Shown here piece by piece: positions 8,625 to 16,270 of a stretch of DNA of 64,000 bases. Numbering within the stretch: the first letter of the stretch is position 1; every line of letters begins with the position of its first letter. The notes beneath the pieces were generated by a model that was given only the letters and a program-made list of their open reading frames with translations, was not told the origin of the DNA and did no database searches. The stretch lies in the NCBI GenBank assembly GCA_041389725.1, contig JAWKRG010000007.1:434001-498000 (forward strand). The letters run 5' to 3'. A program made the position numbers and the translations under genes. Source of the stretch: Polyangiaceae bacterium (GTDB taxonomy: Bacteria > Myxococcota_A > Polyangia > Polyangiales > Polyangiaceae).

Positions 8625-9992
8625 TCAGCCCAGGGCGGCTTCGACCGCAGCGACGTCTTTGGGAGCCGCGGCCGTCAGCACTTGCGCGCCTCCGTCCGTG
8701 ACCAAGACGTCGTCCTCGATGCGGATGCCGTTCACGTCCGCGTACTTCGCCAGGGTGGTGCGGTCGAGCGCGCTCTCCAGCTCCCCCACTTCTTCGCTGC
8801 GCTGCAAGATGCGTGGAATCTGGTAGAAGCCCGGCTCGATGGTGACGGCCATGCCCGGCAGCAGGTCGCGGTCCAAACGGAGATAGCGATCGGCGGCCGA
8901 CGTCGCGCGGGTTCGACCGGGCGCGTAGCCCGCGCGGTCGCCCAAGTCCTCCATGTCGTGCACGTCCAGTCCAAGCAAGTGTCCCACTCCATGGGGGAAG
9001 AACAGCGCACCCGCACCCCGCTCCAACAGTTCGGCGGGGTCGCCGCGCAAGATGCCGAGCTCGACGAGCCCAGTCACCAGAGTGCGACCCGCCGCGCGAT
9101 GCACTTCGAGGTATCTGACCCCCGGTGCGACCGTCTCGATCGCCGCCACCTGCGCGCGCAGGACCAACTCGTAGATCTCACGTTGCGGAGTCGAGAAGCG
9201 CCCGCTCACCGGCCAGGTACGCGTCACGTCACCGGCGAAGCCTTCCGGAGTTTCCGCCCCCACGTCGGCCAGTACGAGATCGCCAGCCACGAGCTCTCCG
9301 TCATGACGCTCGTTGTGCAGCACTTGGCCCTGGCGCGTCACGATGGAGTTGTAGGAGGTGCCCATGCCGACTCGCGTGAAGCAGGCCTCCATCTCGGCGC
9401 GTACCGCCGCCTCGCGCATGCCAGGACGCGTGACGGCCATGCCTCGCGCGTGGGCCTCCGCCGTCACACTCGCGGCGAGCTGCAGTTGGGCGACGGCCCA
9501 CTCGTCGTGCTGAAGTCGCAGCTCGATGATCGCTTCTGCCAGCGCGAGATCCGCCCCCTCTACTCCCGCGCCGCTCCCTGCGTCGATATCCCGGTCCACC
9601 AAGCCTGAGAGCCACAGAGCCGAATCCTCGTCTTGGGGCGGCAAGGTCGCGTAGTCGAGCTTCTTCAACGTCTCGATGGGTCGCACCTCGAGGCCCAACT
9701 CCTGCTCCAGCTGCTGCAAGCTGGGCTTCTCGCCGGTCCACAGCGCCTCCTCGGGATCGGGGACTTCGCAGTACAGCGCGGACTCGCCGTCGGCGACCAC
9801 GAGGGCCGCCCCTTCCAAATGCAGCCCCACGAAGTAGAGGAAGTGGCTCTCTGCGCGGAACGGATGCCGGTTGTGGGGGAAGTTCCGCGGTTTGGACAAA
9901 CCGGCACCGAGCAGCAGCGGCTGCGTCACACGCTTCGCGAGGCGGTCTCGTCGCTGAATGAACGCTCGTTTGGGACTGCGAGAGGGCCACAT
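8625..9992 (-). CDS. pepP: Xaa-Pro aminopeptidase (M24B)
   Basis: 455 residues, close to PepP length. The N-terminal creatinase-like domain (NRHPFRAESHFLYFVG near 35-60) is followed by the pita-bread domain. Metal ligands are visible in order: VLADVGAE (Asp), FAGDVTRTWPV (Asp), HGVGHLLGLDVHD (His), VTIEPGFY (Glu) and RIEDDVLV (Glu). It removes an N-terminal residue preceding proline using two Mn/Co ions in the cytoplasm. Monocistronic; divergent from the bufferin-like operon with a 260-base gap. Confidence 0.93.
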   Translation of the reverse strand: MWPSRSPKRAFIQRRDRLAKRVTQPLLLGAGLSKPRNFPHNRHPFRAESHFLYFVGLHLEGAALVVADGESALYCEVPDPEEALWTGEKPSLQQLEQELGLEVRPIETLKKLDYATLPPQDEDSALWLSGLVDRDIDAGSGAGVEGADLALAEAIIELRLQHDEWAVAQLQLAASVTAEAHARGMAVTRPGMREAAVRAEMEACFTRVGMGTSYNSIVTRQGQVLHNERHDGELVAGDLVLADVGAETPEGFAGDVTRTWPVSGRFSTPQREIYELVLRAQVAAIETVAPGVRYLEVHRAAGRTLVTGLVELGILRGDPAELLERGAGALFFPHGVGHLLGLDVHDMEDLGDRAGYAPGRTRATSAADRYLRLDRDLLPGMAVTIEPGFYQIPRILQRSEEVGELESALDRTTLAKYADVNGIRIEDDVLVTDGGAQVLTAAAPKDVAAVEAALG

Positions 9993-10097
9993 GAAAACGC
10001 CTCCGATCCAAGTCGGGTCTTGTGTCGTATGCAGGAGAGTGAGGCAACGGCCCCGAGGCCAATGTCTACAAGCACCCGAAATCCCCCAAGGAATCCC

Positions 10098-10177
10098 GGT
10101 CCGGCAAGTGACTAGCCGGGCTCGGACCTTACCAGCTACACTTCCGCGCCGCTTCCCGAAACCGTTTTCGGGGCGGC
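10098..10177. promoter_or_regulatory. Two hairpins in the promoter/leader region of the bufferin-like operon
   Basis: The divergent intergenic region (9993-10252) holds two inverted repeats. One at 10098-10128 has arms GGTCCG/CGGACC with nested CCGGC/GCCGG. The second at 10148-10177 has GCCGC...GCGGC enclosing CCCGAAA/TTTTCGG. They could be 5' leader structures of bufA or operators. No T-tract, and no clear -35/-10 was found. Confidence 0.35.
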
Positions 10178-10252
10178 AGCGTAAGAGGAAGCCGGGGCAG
10201 CCCGTGGAATGGGCAGTCCCAGCGTTTTAACCAAACAACAGGAGAATCGTGG

Positions 10253-10519
10253 ATGGCATTCTTTTCCAAGACAATCGCAGCGGCGGCATCGACCGGCATG
10301 ATGCTCGGGGCACTCACGGCTTGCGGCGGTAGCAACACCCCCGCAGACGCACCCTCGGGCTCGGACCCTGCAGCGGCCGCGGCGGGAGCCAAGGAGTGCT
10401 GCAAAGGCAAGAATGAATGCAAGGGTAAGGGCGGCTGTGCAGTGGAAGGCAAGAACGACTGCGCAGGCAAGAACGACTGCAAGGGCGCGGGCGGCTGCAA
10501 CGCTCACTGCCCCAAGTGA
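10253..10519 (+). CDS. bufA: Bufferin-like Cys-rich lipoprotein RiPP precursor
   Basis: 88 residues; AGGAG lies about 10 bases before the ATG. The signal (MAFFSKTIAA...LGALTAC) ends in a lipobox with Cys24, so it is a signal-peptidase II substrate. A Pro/Ala/Ser linker follows, then a core of 8 Cys (49, 50, 56, 62, 70, 76, 82, 86). They are embedded in Lys-Asn-Asp/Glu-Cys units (GKNECKGKGGC, EGKNDCAGKNDCKGAGGC). GKNDC-type units resemble bufferin precursors (DUF2282-type). In that family, cysteines are converted by a DUF692 enzyme to metal-binding heterocycles that buffer copper. The next two genes encode that enzyme and its partner. The lipid anchor and repeated core are unusual, since I know bufferins as Sec-secreted soluble peptides. 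Copper binding here is inferred. Confidence 0.85.
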   Translation: MAFFSKTIAAAASTGMMLGALTACGGSNTPADAPSGSDPAAAAAGAKECCKGKNECKGKGGCAVEGKNDCAGKNDCKGAGGCNAHCPK

Positions 10520-10545
10520 TCCGCGACTCCTTCATTAGCCACTGC

Positions 10546-10577
10546 TACGGCCCGCATCGGCAACGATGCGGGCCGTA
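10546..10577 (+). terminator. Perfect 14-bp hairpin between bufA and bufB (attenuator or stabiliser)
   Basis: TACGGCCCGCATCG-GCAA-CGATGCGGGCCGTA is a perfect 14-bp stem with a 4-base loop, 26 bases after the bufA stop and 34 bases before bufB. No T-tract follows. It probably sets a high precursor-to-enzyme ratio by partial termination or by protecting the bufA mRNA 3' end. Confidence 0.7.
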
Positions 10578-10611
10578 TGCACTTCCGACAGTTCCGACCT
10601 GAAGGTTCAGC

Positions 10612-11592
10612 GTGCATACAGCAAAAGACCGTATCGATTTGGGCGTGGGAGTCGGTCTGCGTGTGCCGCACTACCGACGCATCATCGAGGAACGACCGGA
10701 CGTCGATTTCTTCGAAGTGATCAGCGAGAACTTCATGGTGGAGGGCGGCAAGCCTCTCTATCACCTGGACCGCGTGCTGGAGACCTACAAGGTCGTGCAA
10801 CACGGTGTGTCTCTGGGCATTGGCAACCCCAGCGGGCCCGACGCCGACTACTTGCGGCGCTTGAAAGAACTGACGCGACGTACGAACACGCCCTGGGTCA
10901 CGGATCACTTCTGCTGGGGGGCGGTCCAAGGGCAGCAGCTGCACGATCTCCTGCCCCTGCCCTACACCAAAGAAGCGGTCGCGCGCGTGGCGGAGCGCGC
11001 TCGGCGCATCCAAGGCACCCTGGAGCTGCCCTTCGCCCTGGAGAACACCTCCAGCTACCTGACCTACTCCGACAGCACGATGACGGAGTGGCAGTTCATC
11101 TCGGAGATCGCAGAACAGGCCGACGTCGGACTGATGTTCGACGTGAACAACGTCTACGTCTCCGCCTACAACCACGACTTCGATCCCTACGAGTTCATCC
11201 GCAACGTGCCTCACGAGCGCATCCTGCAGATCCACTTGGCCGGGCACACGAACCTCGGGGACTACATCATCGACACCCACAACGGCCCCGTGATCGATCC
11301 GGTCGTGGAACTCTATCGCCACACCATCGAACTGGCTGGCCCGGTTTCCACCTTGATCGAATGGGACGACGACATTCCAGAACTCCCCGTGCTCCTCGCG
11401 GAGGCAGAGCGAATCCGTAGCGTGCGAAACTCCGCACTGTCGGCCCGGGCGGAGCGCAAAGCACGTGGCGTCGCCGAGAGCGCCGTCCCAGCGCCCACCG
11501 GACCGTACCGTTTCGACCGCCCCGTGGCGCCTCGCGAGAACTTGCACGGGTGGAAGCAAGGCGGCCCGCGCGAACGCGAGGCGGTGTCATGA
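10612..11592 (+). CDS. bufB: DUF692/MNIO multinuclear iron oxidase (BufB-like)
   Basis: 326 residues; TIM-barrel DUF692 family. Conserved segments with the His/Asp/Glu metal ligands are present in order: GVGLRVPHY, FFEVISENF, TDHFCWG, LENTSSYL, LMFDVNNVYVSAYNHDF, QIHLAGH, DTHNGPV and IEWDDDIPEL. Family role: a multinuclear iron enzyme that oxidatively modifies cysteines (or Asp/Asn) of small precursors. The upstream 8-Cys lipoprotein is the obvious substrate. A roughly 45-residue basic/Pro-rich C-terminal tail extends past the barrel. The stop overlaps the next ATG (ATGA), so translation with bufC is coupled. Confidence 0.92.
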   Translation: MHTAKDRIDLGVGVGLRVPHYRRIIEERPDVDFFEVISENFMVEGGKPLYHLDRVLETYKVVQHGVSLGIGNPSGPDADYLRRLKELTRRTNTPWVTDHFCWGAVQGQQLHDLLPLPYTKEAVARVAERARRIQGTLELPFALENTSSYLTYSDSTMTEWQFISEIAEQADVGLMFDVNNVYVSAYNHDFDPYEFIRNVPHERILQIHLAGHTNLGDYIIDTHNGPVIDPVVELYRHTIELAGPVSTLIEWDDDIPELPVLLAEAERIRSVRNSALSARAERKARGVAESAVPAPTGPYRFDRPVAPRENLHGWKQGGPREREAVS

Positions 11593-12410
11593 GTCGCCTG
11601 GACGAACTACAAACCTGGATGGCAGCTGCGCTGCAATCTCAGCGCGCCGTGGAGCGCGACGACGCCCTCACAGCCGAGGCGCGCAGCCGAATCACTGGCA
11701 ACGACCGCATGCGACCCGAGTCGCAGCTGGAAGTGTATCGCGAGCAGTTCTGGCTGCGACACACCGGCGCGTTGCTCGAAGACTTCGAAGCCTTGAGCGC
11801 ACTGCTCGGACAGAGCCAGTGGGAGCGTCTGACACAGGAGTACTTGGCCGCGCATCCGCCCGACTCCTTCACGCTGCGGGATCTGGGGCAGCGACTGCCG
11901 GTGTTCATGGAGGACCTGCAGTGGCCGACGCACCCGCGCCTGTGCTTGGACATGGCTCGCGCCGAGTGGGCGTACGTGGAGGTCTTCGACGCCGCGAACA
12001 GCGCTCCGCTGAGTGCAGAACGCCTGGGCGCCATCCCCGAAGCGGCCTGGCCGACGGCGCGCATCAGCTTGTCACCGGCGTTGCGCTTGCTTTCCGTTCG
12101 CTACCCCGTCGCAGTCTTGCGTCGCAAGATCCGTCTGGGTGAAGCGTGGGAGCTACCTAGCGCCGAAGCGCCGCAGAACCTAGTCATCTACCGTGGCCTC
12201 GACCGTGACTTGCACCACGAGGTGCTCGGGGATCTGCAGTTCGCTCTGTTGCAGGGGTTGGCGGCGGGCCAGGCCTTGGTCCCCGCGGCAGAAGCCGTAG
12301 TGGCCGCGCATCCAGGCTCGGAAGCCGTGCTGGAAGCCGAGCTCAGTCAATGGTTCGCGAGCTTCTCCGCCCACGGCTGGTTCACTGACGTGCGCTTCGA
12401 CGCCAGCTGA
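11589..12410 (+). CDS. bufC: DUF2063-family MNIO partner protein (BufC-like)
   Basis: The start is the ATG at 11589, overlapping the bufB stop by 4 bases. 273 residues. The N-terminal DUF2063 helical domain carries RLDELQTWMAAAL and RMRPESQLEVYREQFWLRHT-type motifs, and a C-terminal domain follows (RISLSPALRLLSVRYPV, LVIYRGLDRDLHHEVL). Proteins of this type are thought to recognise the precursor and deliver it to the MNIO enzyme. Third gene of the operon, followed at once by a hairpin terminator. Confidence 0.88.
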   Translation: MSRLDELQTWMAAALQSQRAVERDDALTAEARSRITGNDRMRPESQLEVYREQFWLRHTGALLEDFEALSALLGQSQWERLTQEYLAAHPPDSFTLRDLGQRLPVFMEDLQWPTHPRLCLDMARAEWAYVEVFDAANSAPLSAERLGAIPEAAWPTARISLSPALRLLSVRYPVAVLRRKIRLGEAWELPSAEAPQNLVIYRGLDRDLHHEVLGDLQFALLQGLAAGQALVPAAEAVVAAHPGSEAVLEAELSQWFASFSAHGWFTDVRFDAS

Positions 12411-12426
12411 CGCGTCGCGAGGCTGT

Positions 12427-12452
12427 GCGACTCTCCGCAAGTCGAGAGTCGC
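12427..12452. terminator. Bidirectional hairpin terminator
   Basis: GCGACTCTC-cgcaagtc-GAGAGTCGC is a perfect 9-bp stem between the bufC stop (12410) and the stop of the convergent lipoprotein gene (12455). Confidence 0.65.
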
Positions 12453-12454
12453 CC

Positions 12455-13531
12455 TCAGAAGGGCAAGCGTCGCTCGGGCAGCGGCTGCACCTCACGCGGG
12501 CGGGCTGGGTACTTGGGAGCGAGCCAAACGTAGATCACCACGCTCGTGTTCAGCAGCGCTTCGCGATACACGACCACGAAGCGCGCGGGCTGTCCGGCAT
12601 CCTCTTCCGCCACGATTACCTGGGCCGAGTCTCGCCCCGGCCCAAGGGGAAGTGGAACGACCGAGAGCGCAGGCTGCGCGGCAGAGCCGTCCCCCGCGAC
12701 CTGATCGATGCGTTCCGCCACCCTCGGATCCTGAGTGCGCTGAAACTCCTCTTGCAGCACGCGGATCTTCTCCATCAGTTGCTCGGCGCGCTTGCTGTCG
12801 CTCTGCTGAATCGCGGCCTCGAACTGCGCGAAAGGCTGCGTTGGTTTTCCCAGGGCGGACGCCAAGCTCTGGGTCAACGCCTCGGCTGCCTCGGGACGCG
12901 CGAACCCCACGCTGAAAGGCGAGTCTCCGGGCGTGAAGGGCACCGCACCCGCCGTCGGCGCAGGAAACCCGAGCTGCGTCACATCGACAGGTGGCAGTCT
13001 GGCCCAGGGATGCTGATCCACGTAGGACTCGCGATGCCCCATTTGATACTGCGCCGCGAGCATGCCGTGGGTCGGCGACCGCGCAAGCACTTCGGCGGCG
13101 AGGGCGGCGGTCGACACGAACGGGCTGTTGATCAAAGGCGCCGCGCGCGCCACCGCGTCGGGTGCGCTGCCTGCGAAGGGGCCCAAGAGCCGCAAACCCG
13201 CTGCGGTCACCACGGGGTCAGCGGAGTCGAGTGCCTCGGAGGCAGCCGGAACGCTGCGCTGGTCCTGGGCGCGCTCCAAGTCTTCCAGTAGCTCGACCAC
13301 GCTCTCGCGCTCGATGGTGTAGGCGAAGCAGTCCGTCATCGGCAGCTGGTCCACGCAGGCCGCGCCCTGCCCCGCAGCGGCAGGGTTCGCTGCGGAACTG
13401 GCCGGAGAAACAGCGGATTGCCCGCTGCCGCCGGCGCCGCCGCAAGAGTACGAGACGGCGGACGCCAGCGTCACCAGCGCGCACAAGAGGGACGGCCGTC
13501 GCAGCAGCGTTTGCCAGTCGACCTTCACCAC
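12455..13531 (-). CDS. Lipoprotein of unknown function
   Basis: 358 residues. The signal peptide ends in a lipobox (SAVSYSC|GGAGG, Cys about 30), followed by an Ser/Ala/Pro linker and a Cys pair (AACVDQLPMTDCFAY). The middle (about 75-160) is Ala/Leu-helical and HEAT-like in feel (ALDSADPVVTAAGLRLLGPF, STAALAAEVLARS). The C-terminal part contains a beta-rich stretch (FVVVYREALLNTSVVIYVWL). No family recognised. Its start overlaps the end of the upstream gene by 7 bases, so it is the last gene of a three-gene unit (14307-15719, 13525-14310, 12455-13531). Confidence 0.75.
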   Translation of the reverse strand: MVKVDWQTLLRRPSLLCALVTLASAVSYSCGGAGGSGQSAVSPASSAANPAAAGQGAACVDQLPMTDCFAYTIERESVVELLEDLERAQDQRSVPAASEALDSADPVVTAAGLRLLGPFAGSAPDAVARAAPLINSPFVSTAALAAEVLARSPTHGMLAAQYQMGHRESYVDQHPWARLPPVDVTQLGFPAPTAGAVPFTPGDSPFSVGFARPEAAEALTQSLASALGKPTQPFAQFEAAIQQSDSKRAEQLMEKIRVLQEEFQRTQDPRVAERIDQVAGDGSAAQPALSVVPLPLGPGRDSAQVIVAEEDAGQPARFVVVYREALLNTSVVIYVWLAPKYPARPREVQPLPERRLPF

Positions 13532-14310
13532 GACCTCGGCTGCTTCATGAGCTTCAGTGCCTTGACGCGGTCCTGCGCGTTCTTGAAGTCGTTGGCCGCA
13601 AGCTTCTTCGCAGTAGTACAGCGCTGCGCGGCCTGGCGGCGGTAGCGCCGCAGCGTTTCAGCCTCGCGAGCATATGCCTCGGCTTCGTCATCGGCGTAGG
13701 CCTCGAGTTCGCCGCGAGCCCAGCCGCCGCCCTTGCTCGGCAGCTTGCCCGCTTTCTTGAGCTCGCAGCGGTCCTGATGGTCGTCCTCGTGCATGATTGC
13801 CGCGGCGATCGCTTCTTTGCAGACGTTGGCCTTCGTCAGCGGGTTGTTGGGGTCGTCGAGAACACTTTGGATGTCCTTGATGGAAACCTGTTTTCCACTC
13901 GCGTCTATGTAGGTCTTGCAGTCGTCTTTCGTCGTCAAGTCCGGGACGTCGTCGTACTGCCCCTCTTGCGGCAACCCCGCCCGCTCCTTGGCGATTCGTT
14001 CCTGGTTCTGCCTGACGTAATCCTTGAAGGCGCGCTCCATGTGTTGCGTCGAGTCCCAGGCGCCCTTCTTGAAGGCGTCATCGCGGTTCTGCTGGGACCT
14101 GTAGAAATCGCGACGCACACTGGCCCGCGCCACCTGAAGCGCCAGCTGGCGCAGCGGCTTCTTGCAGCACTGCTCGACGCCCTGACAGTTGCGACTCGGT
14201 AAGCAGGCGAACACTGCGTCGGCGTCGGCAGGCGCCAGCAGCGCGACGCCCGCAGCGAGCACGACCAAGCCCCGCGACCCCACCTCCCGCATACGCCGCC
14301 GCAGATTCAT
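13525..14310 (-). CDS. Exported protein with HEDDH zincin-like motif
   Basis: 261 residues. The cleavable signal peptide has a basic n-region (MNLRRRMREV), a hydrophobic core and ADADA. The mature part begins with Cys-rich FACLPSRNCQGVEQCCKK. Near residue 190 is the metal-site-like HEDDHQDRC (HExxH). About 25 residues later comes an acidic helix (ELEAYADDEAEAYARE) that could give a third ligand. This looks like a secreted metallopeptidase-type fold or a toxin-like domain, but substrate and activity are unknown. It overlaps its upstream neighbour by 4 bases (ATGA) and its downstream neighbour by 7. Confidence 0.7.
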   Translation of the reverse strand: MNLRRRMREVGSRGLVVLAAGVALLAPADADAVFACLPSRNCQGVEQCCKKPLRQLALQVARASVRRDFYRSQQNRDDAFKKGAWDSTQHMERAFKDYVRQNQERIAKERAGLPQEGQYDDVPDLTTKDDCKTYIDASGKQVSIKDIQSVLDDPNNPLTKANVCKEAIAAAIMHEDDHQDRCELKKAGKLPSKGGGWARGELEAYADDEAEAYAREAETLRRYRRQAAQRCTTAKKLAANDFKNAQDRVKALKLMKQPRSW

Positions 14311-15719
14311 GGCAGCTCCGAGGCTACGGCGGGATCGATACGCGCGGCAAGCCCGCGCATCTCCGAGTCGAAGGGGTCGATCTGGCGTGCTCGCTTCAAC
14401 GCCTGGCGCGCTTCCGACACTCGGCCCGCGCCCAAGAGCGCCACGCTGAGGTTGTAGTGTGGCCGGGGGTTCGTCACGGACTTGCTCGCCGCGTCACGCC
14501 ACAGCTCGACATCCGAAGCGTAGAGCGCGCCGCGCTGCCAGGTCGCGAGGGCCAGCCAGCCGCAGGCCAGCACGCTCGCAGCGATCGCCGCGCGCTGGAT
14601 GGAGCGGCGCTCGAAAGCCGTCCTGCGCACCCGGCGAACCAGAGCGACCAAGAGCAGTGCGACGCCGACGAAGGCGGCAGCAAAGGGTCGTTCCGTCAGC
14701 GGATCCAACTTTGGGATCAGCGTTTGCGTGGGCAACAGCGACGCGAGCACCCACGCCCATCCCACCGCAGCAAGTGCTGCTCGCGCGCGCACGGCGAGCA
14801 CGAGTGCGCCCCCCATGCCCACCAGCACGGCAACCCCAAACAGGGCTTGTAGGGACGACAGCCGCTGCGTCAGGGCCTCACCGTGGTCCAGGGTGAGCGC
14901 GCCGGGCCGCACGTAGAGGGACAGCCCGATGCCAACCGCTTCGAGCTGTGCAGCGACGCTTTGCACGTAGGGACGCCCGTGCGCCGAGTAGTCGATCAGC
15001 TCGCGGTAGCGGGCATTCTGCAGCACGAAGGCAACCGCCAAAAACACCACGCACAAGGCGGGTTCGAGACGGCGAAACAGCTCCCTTGCCCCCTCTCGCC
15101 GTCGCGCCAGTTCCAGCGCGAACAGCGGCAGCGCGAACGCTGCCGCGGTCTCCCGACACAAGCACGCCAGAGCCAACAGCGCGCCTGCACCCCAGAAGCG
15201 TCCACGAAGTTGGGCGAGCAGCGCTGCCAGCGAAAGGCCGACGGCCATCAGTGCACCGCGCCCCGCGAGAGCCCACACCATCTCGGCGTGAATGGGATGC
15301 ACCGCGAACAGACACGACACGCTGGCGGCGGCCACGAGGCCGGCACGCAGCCGAGCGGCGACCATGAACAAGAGCGCCGCGGAGGCGCCGTGCATCGCCG
15401 CAGACACCATGCGTCGCGCCCAGGGCAGAGCACCCAGCCCCAGCGAACTCTCGAGCGCAAAGCTCAGCTTCGACACTGGCCGCAGAGTTCGAGTCATGTT
15501 CGAGACGAACGCCGACAGGGATTGGCTCGCGGGATCTGCGACGGGAGTGACCCAGTCGTCGAAGTGGTAGGGCCCGCTGCTGCGCGCCGCGTACGCGAGG
15601 AAGGCCACGGCAAACGCGAGTCCCGCGCCAGTCAAGAGCACGTGCCGTGGCTGCACGCCGTGAGTAGAGCGGATTGCCCGACCGAATTGAAGCCGCCCCA
15701 GCGACAGGGCGCCCGACAA
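14307..15719 (-). CDS. Polytopic membrane protein with TPR tail (TMTC/PMT-like glycosyltransferase)
   Basis: 470 residues with about 9-11 transmembrane helices, then a soluble C-terminus carrying TPR-like helices (NPRPHYNLSVALLGAGRVSEARQALKRAR). The first loop contains an acidic motif (YHFDDWVTPV) in the position where GT-C enzymes such as TMTC or O-mannosyltransferases hold catalytic Asp. A FAVHPIHAEMVWALAGRGA segment is also typical of TMTC-like proteins. Protein O-glycosylation at the periplasmic face is inferred; its two co-transcribed secreted neighbours are candidate substrates. The start is uncertain: TTG at 15719 or GTG at 15656. Confidence 0.75.
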   Translation of the reverse strand: MSGALSLGRLQFGRAIRSTHGVQPRHVLLTGAGLAFAVAFLAYAARSSGPYHFDDWVTPVADPASQSLSAFVSNMTRTLRPVSKLSFALESSLGLGALPWARRMVSAAMHGASAALLFMVAARLRAGLVAAASVSCLFAVHPIHAEMVWALAGRGALMAVGLSLAALLAQLRGRFWGAGALLALACLCRETAAAFALPLFALELARRREGARELFRRLEPALCVVFLAVAFVLQNARYRELIDYSAHGRPYVQSVAAQLEAVGIGLSLYVRPGALTLDHGEALTQRLSSLQALFGVAVLVGMGGALVLAVRARAALAAVGWAWVLASLLPTQTLIPKLDPLTERPFAAAFVGVALLLVALVRRVRRTAFERRSIQRAAIAASVLACGWLALATWQRGALYASDVELWRDAASKSVTNPRPHYNLSVALLGAGRVSEARQALKRARQIDPFDSEMRGLAARIDPAVASELP

Positions 15720-15886
15720 CTCGAGTTCGCGCCTAGAATCTTGACCTGGGGTTTGGGTCTCGACGCGCGCCGCAGGGGTCGGCTCCTCCCGCCTTGGCGC
15801 CGCGGGCTCCGTGCGCGCCCCGGCAGCGCGCTCGCCGACTGCTAACCGCTTGGAACTAGACGGGTTTTCTGCGCCCTAATTCGCAC

Positions 15887-15935
15887 TTGAATTTGATAAC
15901 CATTTTCAATTAGACTTCCAAGTCAGCAGGAGGGA
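15887..15935 (+). promoter_or_regulatory. Promoter with near-consensus Fur box and strong Shine-Dalgarno
   Basis: A -35-like TTGAAT (15887-15892) and a weak -10-like TTAGAC (15910-15915) are 17 bases apart. The spacer contains TGATAAC-C-ATTTTCA (15894-15908), matching the 7-1-7 Fur consensus TGATAAT-n-ATTATCA at all but two positions. AGGAGGGA (15928-15935) is ideally placed before the ATG at 15939. Iron-dependent repression is predicted. Confidence 0.65.
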
Positions 15936-15938
15936 GCC

Positions 15939-16163
15939 ATGGCGCACTCGAATCGTTGTCGTCCTCGCAGTCTGGTACGCGGCCGCATCGCGCGCGTCGA
16001 CTGGTGTGCAGATTGCCGCCGCATGTCGGTCCACGTCGGTCCAACCACCGTGCGCATGGACGAACACACCCTACGCTGCCTGTGGGTCACCATTGGAGAC
16101 GCGCTGGAGGCCATGGAGGACTCGCCCGTGCGGGTAACGTCTGCGCTACGTGGACAAGCCTGA
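15939..16163 (+). CDS. Small CxxC protein, probably iron-regulated
   Basis: 74 residues, basic N-terminus, then DWCADCRRMSVHVGPTTV (CxxC), a second Cys (LRCLW) and a helical C-terminus (TIGDALEAMEDS). The layout, with a CxxC, a short beta pair and a helix, resembles small iron-linked proteins found in many bacteria. No specific function is assigned. The near-consensus Fur box and the excellent ribosome binding site show it is a real, regulated gene. It may bind a metal or Fe-S centre via its Cys, though this is inference. Confidence 0.7.
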   Translation: MAHSNRCRPRSLVRGRIARVDWCADCRRMSVHVGPTTVRMDEHTLRCLWVTIGDALEAMEDSPVRVTSALRGQA

Positions 16164-16270
16164 GCAAGGGTCGACCCATGAGCCCACGTGCCGCCGTAGG
16201 CGCAGCGCTTGCGGTCGCTCCCCGTGGGACGCGTCGGTCGCGACTGCGCGCGTCGAGACCCAGTCCAAAC

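Noticed and set aside
10178..10252. Search for an ECF-sigma promoter before bufA
   Set aside because: GGAAT and CGTTTT occur but 12 bases apart, too close for an ECF promoter.
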